The notes beneath the pieces were generated by a model. That model was not told where the DNA came from, did no database searches, and saw nothing but the letters and a program-made list of their open reading frames with translations. Position numbers and translations under genes: made by a program. Positions 62,342 to 64,000 of a stretch of 64,000 nucleotides of DNA are shown here, piece after piece. Source of the stretch: CBDAUN01 sp965200645. Its GTDB lineage: Bacteria > Pseudomonadota > Gammaproteobacteria > Arenicellales > JAJDZL01. Position 1 is the first letter of the stretch, and every line of letters starts with the position of its first letter. The DNA lies in assembly GCA_965200645.1 (NCBI GenBank), contig CBDAUN010000002.1:310001-374000 (forward strand), written 5' to 3'.

Positions 62342-63358
62342 ATGAGTGGAATAGACATTCTCTTTTTGTCCAAGGACAACATGGATTCATTGAATCTAGA
62401 ATTGACTGACGTCATGGACGCAATTGAAAATGGTTTAGTAGCACATGGCCAAAGGAAGGTCATTATGCCGTCTAAAAGTCACTTGGTATTGGACTTCCCA
62501 AACAAGTTATTCAATATTCTAAAAGGATATGTGGAACCGGTAAATGCGGCGGGTGTGAAAGTAATTTGCGACTTTCATGGCAATTACGAGCACAACTTGC
62601 CATCCGAAGTGGCGTTGCTAACTCTTTATGATCCCGAAACCGGAACTCCTATGGCAATTGTTGATGCAACCTTGATCACATGGATGAGAACCGGAGCTGT
62701 GACCGCACTCGGCGCAAAGCACTTGGCGAGTAAGGATTCAAAAGTTCTTGGTCACATTGGAGCTCGGGGAACGTCGTGGTACAACGTTAGAATGCTTGAC
62801 ATGATATTTGACTTTGAGGAAATTCGCGTAACCAGCAGACGGACTGAATCACGAGAAAGATTTGCTGATACTTTGACGGAAGAATTGGGAAAGAAAATCA
62901 AAGTAATGGATAACTCTCAAGATACTGTGAAGGACGCAGACATCATTATTGATGCATCTCGCTTGTTACAACATGAAGTTTTAGTTGCCGATTCTGCTGT
63001 AAAACCCGGTGCACATTTACAGGCCTATGGTGCCGTCCTCTCGGTTGAACCGACACTACCATATGCGGTGGATAAGTTTGTTGTAGATGACTGGAATCAG
63101 TGCAAAATTTCACCCTATGGCCAGTTCGCAGATATGATTCAGGCAGGTGAGTTGAGAGATGAACATGTTTACGGAGAAATTGGTGAGATCGCCGCCGGAA
63201 TCAAACCGGGTCGCGAAAGTAACCAGGAGAGAAGCTTGTTTTGGCATAAAGGATTTGCTGTGAGCGACATAATGCTTGGCATGCTTGCAGTGAAAAAAGC
63301 CAAAGAACAGGATGTAGGTACGCTACTGAATTTCTATGCCAACCCTAAGGATATGTAG
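62342..63358 (+). CDS. Ornithine cyclodeaminase/mu-crystallin family protein
   Basis: A 338-residue NAD(P)-binding protein of the OCD/mu-crystallin family: GYVEPVNAAGVKVICDFHGN, MAIVDATLITWMRTGAVTALGAKHLA, and VLGHIGARGTSWYNVRMLDMIFDFEEIRVTSRR with the Rossmann loop. Members include ornithine and alanine or lysine cyclising enzymes, ketimine reductases and others; the substrate is not readable. It faces away from an aminotransferase gene with which it may form a ketimine or imine pathway. Confidence 0.87.
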   Translation: MSGIDILFLSKDNMDSLNLELTDVMDAIENGLVAHGQRKVIMPSKSHLVLDFPNKLFNILKGYVEPVNAAGVKVICDFHGNYEHNLPSEVALLTLYDPETGTPMAIVDATLITWMRTGAVTALGAKHLASKDSKVLGHIGARGTSWYNVRMLDMIFDFEEIRVTSRRTESRERFADTLTEELGKKIKVMDNSQDTVKDADIIIDASRLLQHEVLVADSAVKPGAHLQAYGAVLSVEPTLPYAVDKFVVDDWNQCKISPYGQFADMIQAGELRDEHVYGEIGEIAAGIKPGRESNQERSLFWHKGFAVSDIMLGMLAVKKAKEQDVGTLLNFYANPKDM

Positions 63359-63392
63359 GGTTAAGTTCAAATTTGTGAGCAAGGAATTCTAA

Positions 63393-63971
63393 ATGAACGC
63401 AAAGTCGAGCAAACGAAAGAGAGACAATTTGGTATGGATTGATCTTGAGATGACTGGGTTGTCTCCGGAAAATGACCGAATCATCGAAATTGCCACAATT
63501 GTGACGGATATTCAATTGGAAGTTGTGGCTGAAGGGCCTTCGCTAGTGGTTCATCAAAGTGATGAGCGGTTAGCCGCAATGGATGACTGGAATCAAAAGA
63601 CACATGGGGATAGCGGATTGATTGAATTGGTGAGGGAGTCGACAATCAATGAGGCACAAGCCGAGCAACAGACGCTTGCTTTCTTAAAGCGCTACGCCTC
63701 TAAGAAGTGTTCGCCTTTATGCGGAAATGCTGTTTGCCAGGACCGCAGGTTCTTGGACCGATATATGCCTGAGGTTTCGGCTTTTCTTCATTACCGACAC
63801 CTGGATGTCAGTACGCTTAAAGAATTGGCAAAACGCTGGAGAAAGGAGTTGTTCTCCAATGAATTAAAAAAAAGTCGCCATCGTGCACTCGATGACATTC
63901 GTGAATCTATAGAAGAGCTTAAATTCTACAGGGACCATTTTCTTATCGCCAATCCCTTGGAGTTCACTTAG
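63393..63971 (+). CDS. orn: Oligoribonuclease
   Basis: Orn degrades short RNA oligomers to mononucleotides. LVWIDLEMTGLSPENDRIIEIATIVTD is the first Exo motif, LCGNAVCQDRRFLDRYMPE the second and SRHRALDDIRESIEELKFYRDHF the DEDDh-type third motif. Catalytic Asp/Glu and the HxAxxD are present. Length 192 is typical. It lies 34 nt downstream of the OCD-family gene. Confidence 0.96.
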   Translation: MNAKSSKRKRDNLVWIDLEMTGLSPENDRIIEIATIVTDIQLEVVAEGPSLVVHQSDERLAAMDDWNQKTHGDSGLIELVRESTINEAQAEQQTLAFLKRYASKKCSPLCGNAVCQDRRFLDRYMPEVSAFLHYRHLDVSTLKELAKRWRKELFSNELKKSRHRALDDIRESIEELKFYRDHFLIANPLEFT

Positions 63972-64000
63972 AGTTTATTGAGTCGCAGTGGTGCTGATTG

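Noticed and set aside
62203..62409. A 68-codon open frame ahead of the ornithine cyclodeaminase-family gene
   Set aside because: It overlaps the real gene, has no ribosome binding site and is compositionally like intergenic DNA.
1..64000. CRISPR arrays, insertion sequences, prophage genes or integrases
   Set aside because: None was seen: no regularly spaced repeats beyond the mraZ array, no transposase motif and no terminal inverted repeats.

Overview
The window reads as a chromosome segment of a free-living gammaproteobacterium with roughly balanced base composition. The evidence is an LpoA homologue next to rsmI, the RNase P RNA gene beside them, a long dcw (division and cell wall) cluster, and lpxC followed by dciA and secA. 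Its gene content suggests a heterotroph or methylotroph that oxidises one-carbon units through tetrahydromethanopterin (H4MPT), carries part of a Dsr-type sulfur apparatus, and can use small methylated amines and phosphonates. A marine lifestyle fits but cannot be proven from sequence alone.

Layout. 1-5.6 kb: an H4MPT island with a CitG-like protein, formaldehyde-activating enzyme (fae), pterin carbinolamine dehydratase and an HPPK-DHPS fusion on the plus strand, facing a minus-strand set of DUF447, a DHPS-like protein and a DmrB-like flavoprotein. 5.6-7.1 kb: a BepA-like protease. 7.3-10.9 kb: dsrEFHCMK with no dsrAB or dsrLJOPN attached. 11-16 kb: rppH, tRNA-Gly(CCC), a BON-domain protein, lpoA, rsmI and rnpB. 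16.3-31.6 kb: the dcw cluster mraZ-rsmH-ftsL-ftsI-murE-murF-mraY-murD-ftsW-murG-murB-ftsQ-ftsA-ftsZ, lacking murC and ddl. 31.9-38 kb: lpxC, dciA, secA, argJ, mutT. 38-45.3 kb: a heterotetrameric sarcosine oxidase-type operon (soxBDAG) followed by a membrane protein, a HAD phosphatase-like protein and a class I glutamine amidotransferase. 45.3-48.2 kb: a minus-strand set with phosphonoacetaldehyde hydrolase, a class III aminotransferase and a GNAT protein. 48.4-58.9 kb: a form II CO-dehydrogenase-like molybdenum hydroxylase locus (qor, coxG, coxSLM, coxDE, split XdhC, and a molybdopterin-binding/MobA-like fusion). 58.9-64 kb: a gene-poor, possibly decayed stretch, then a fatty-acid-hydroxylase-family protein, a second class III aminotransferase, an ornithine cyclodeaminase-family protein and oligoribonuclease.

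How the genes fit together. The sox-type enzyme would oxidise an N-methyl group to methylene-folate or formaldehyde, and Fae would pass formaldehyde to H4MPT, whose synthesis is supported by the pterin genes at the left edge. DsrC with both redox cysteines plus DsrMK suggests a membrane-linked thiol/disulfide branch. The cox locus has its own cofactor and maturation genes. The most unexpected details are a MurD that has lost several catalytic residues inside a dcw cluster that also lacks murC; a MraZ with a degenerate first DNA-binding repeat that sits beside an 11-nt-period direct repeat array; and the dsrEFHCMK set cut off from dsrAB.
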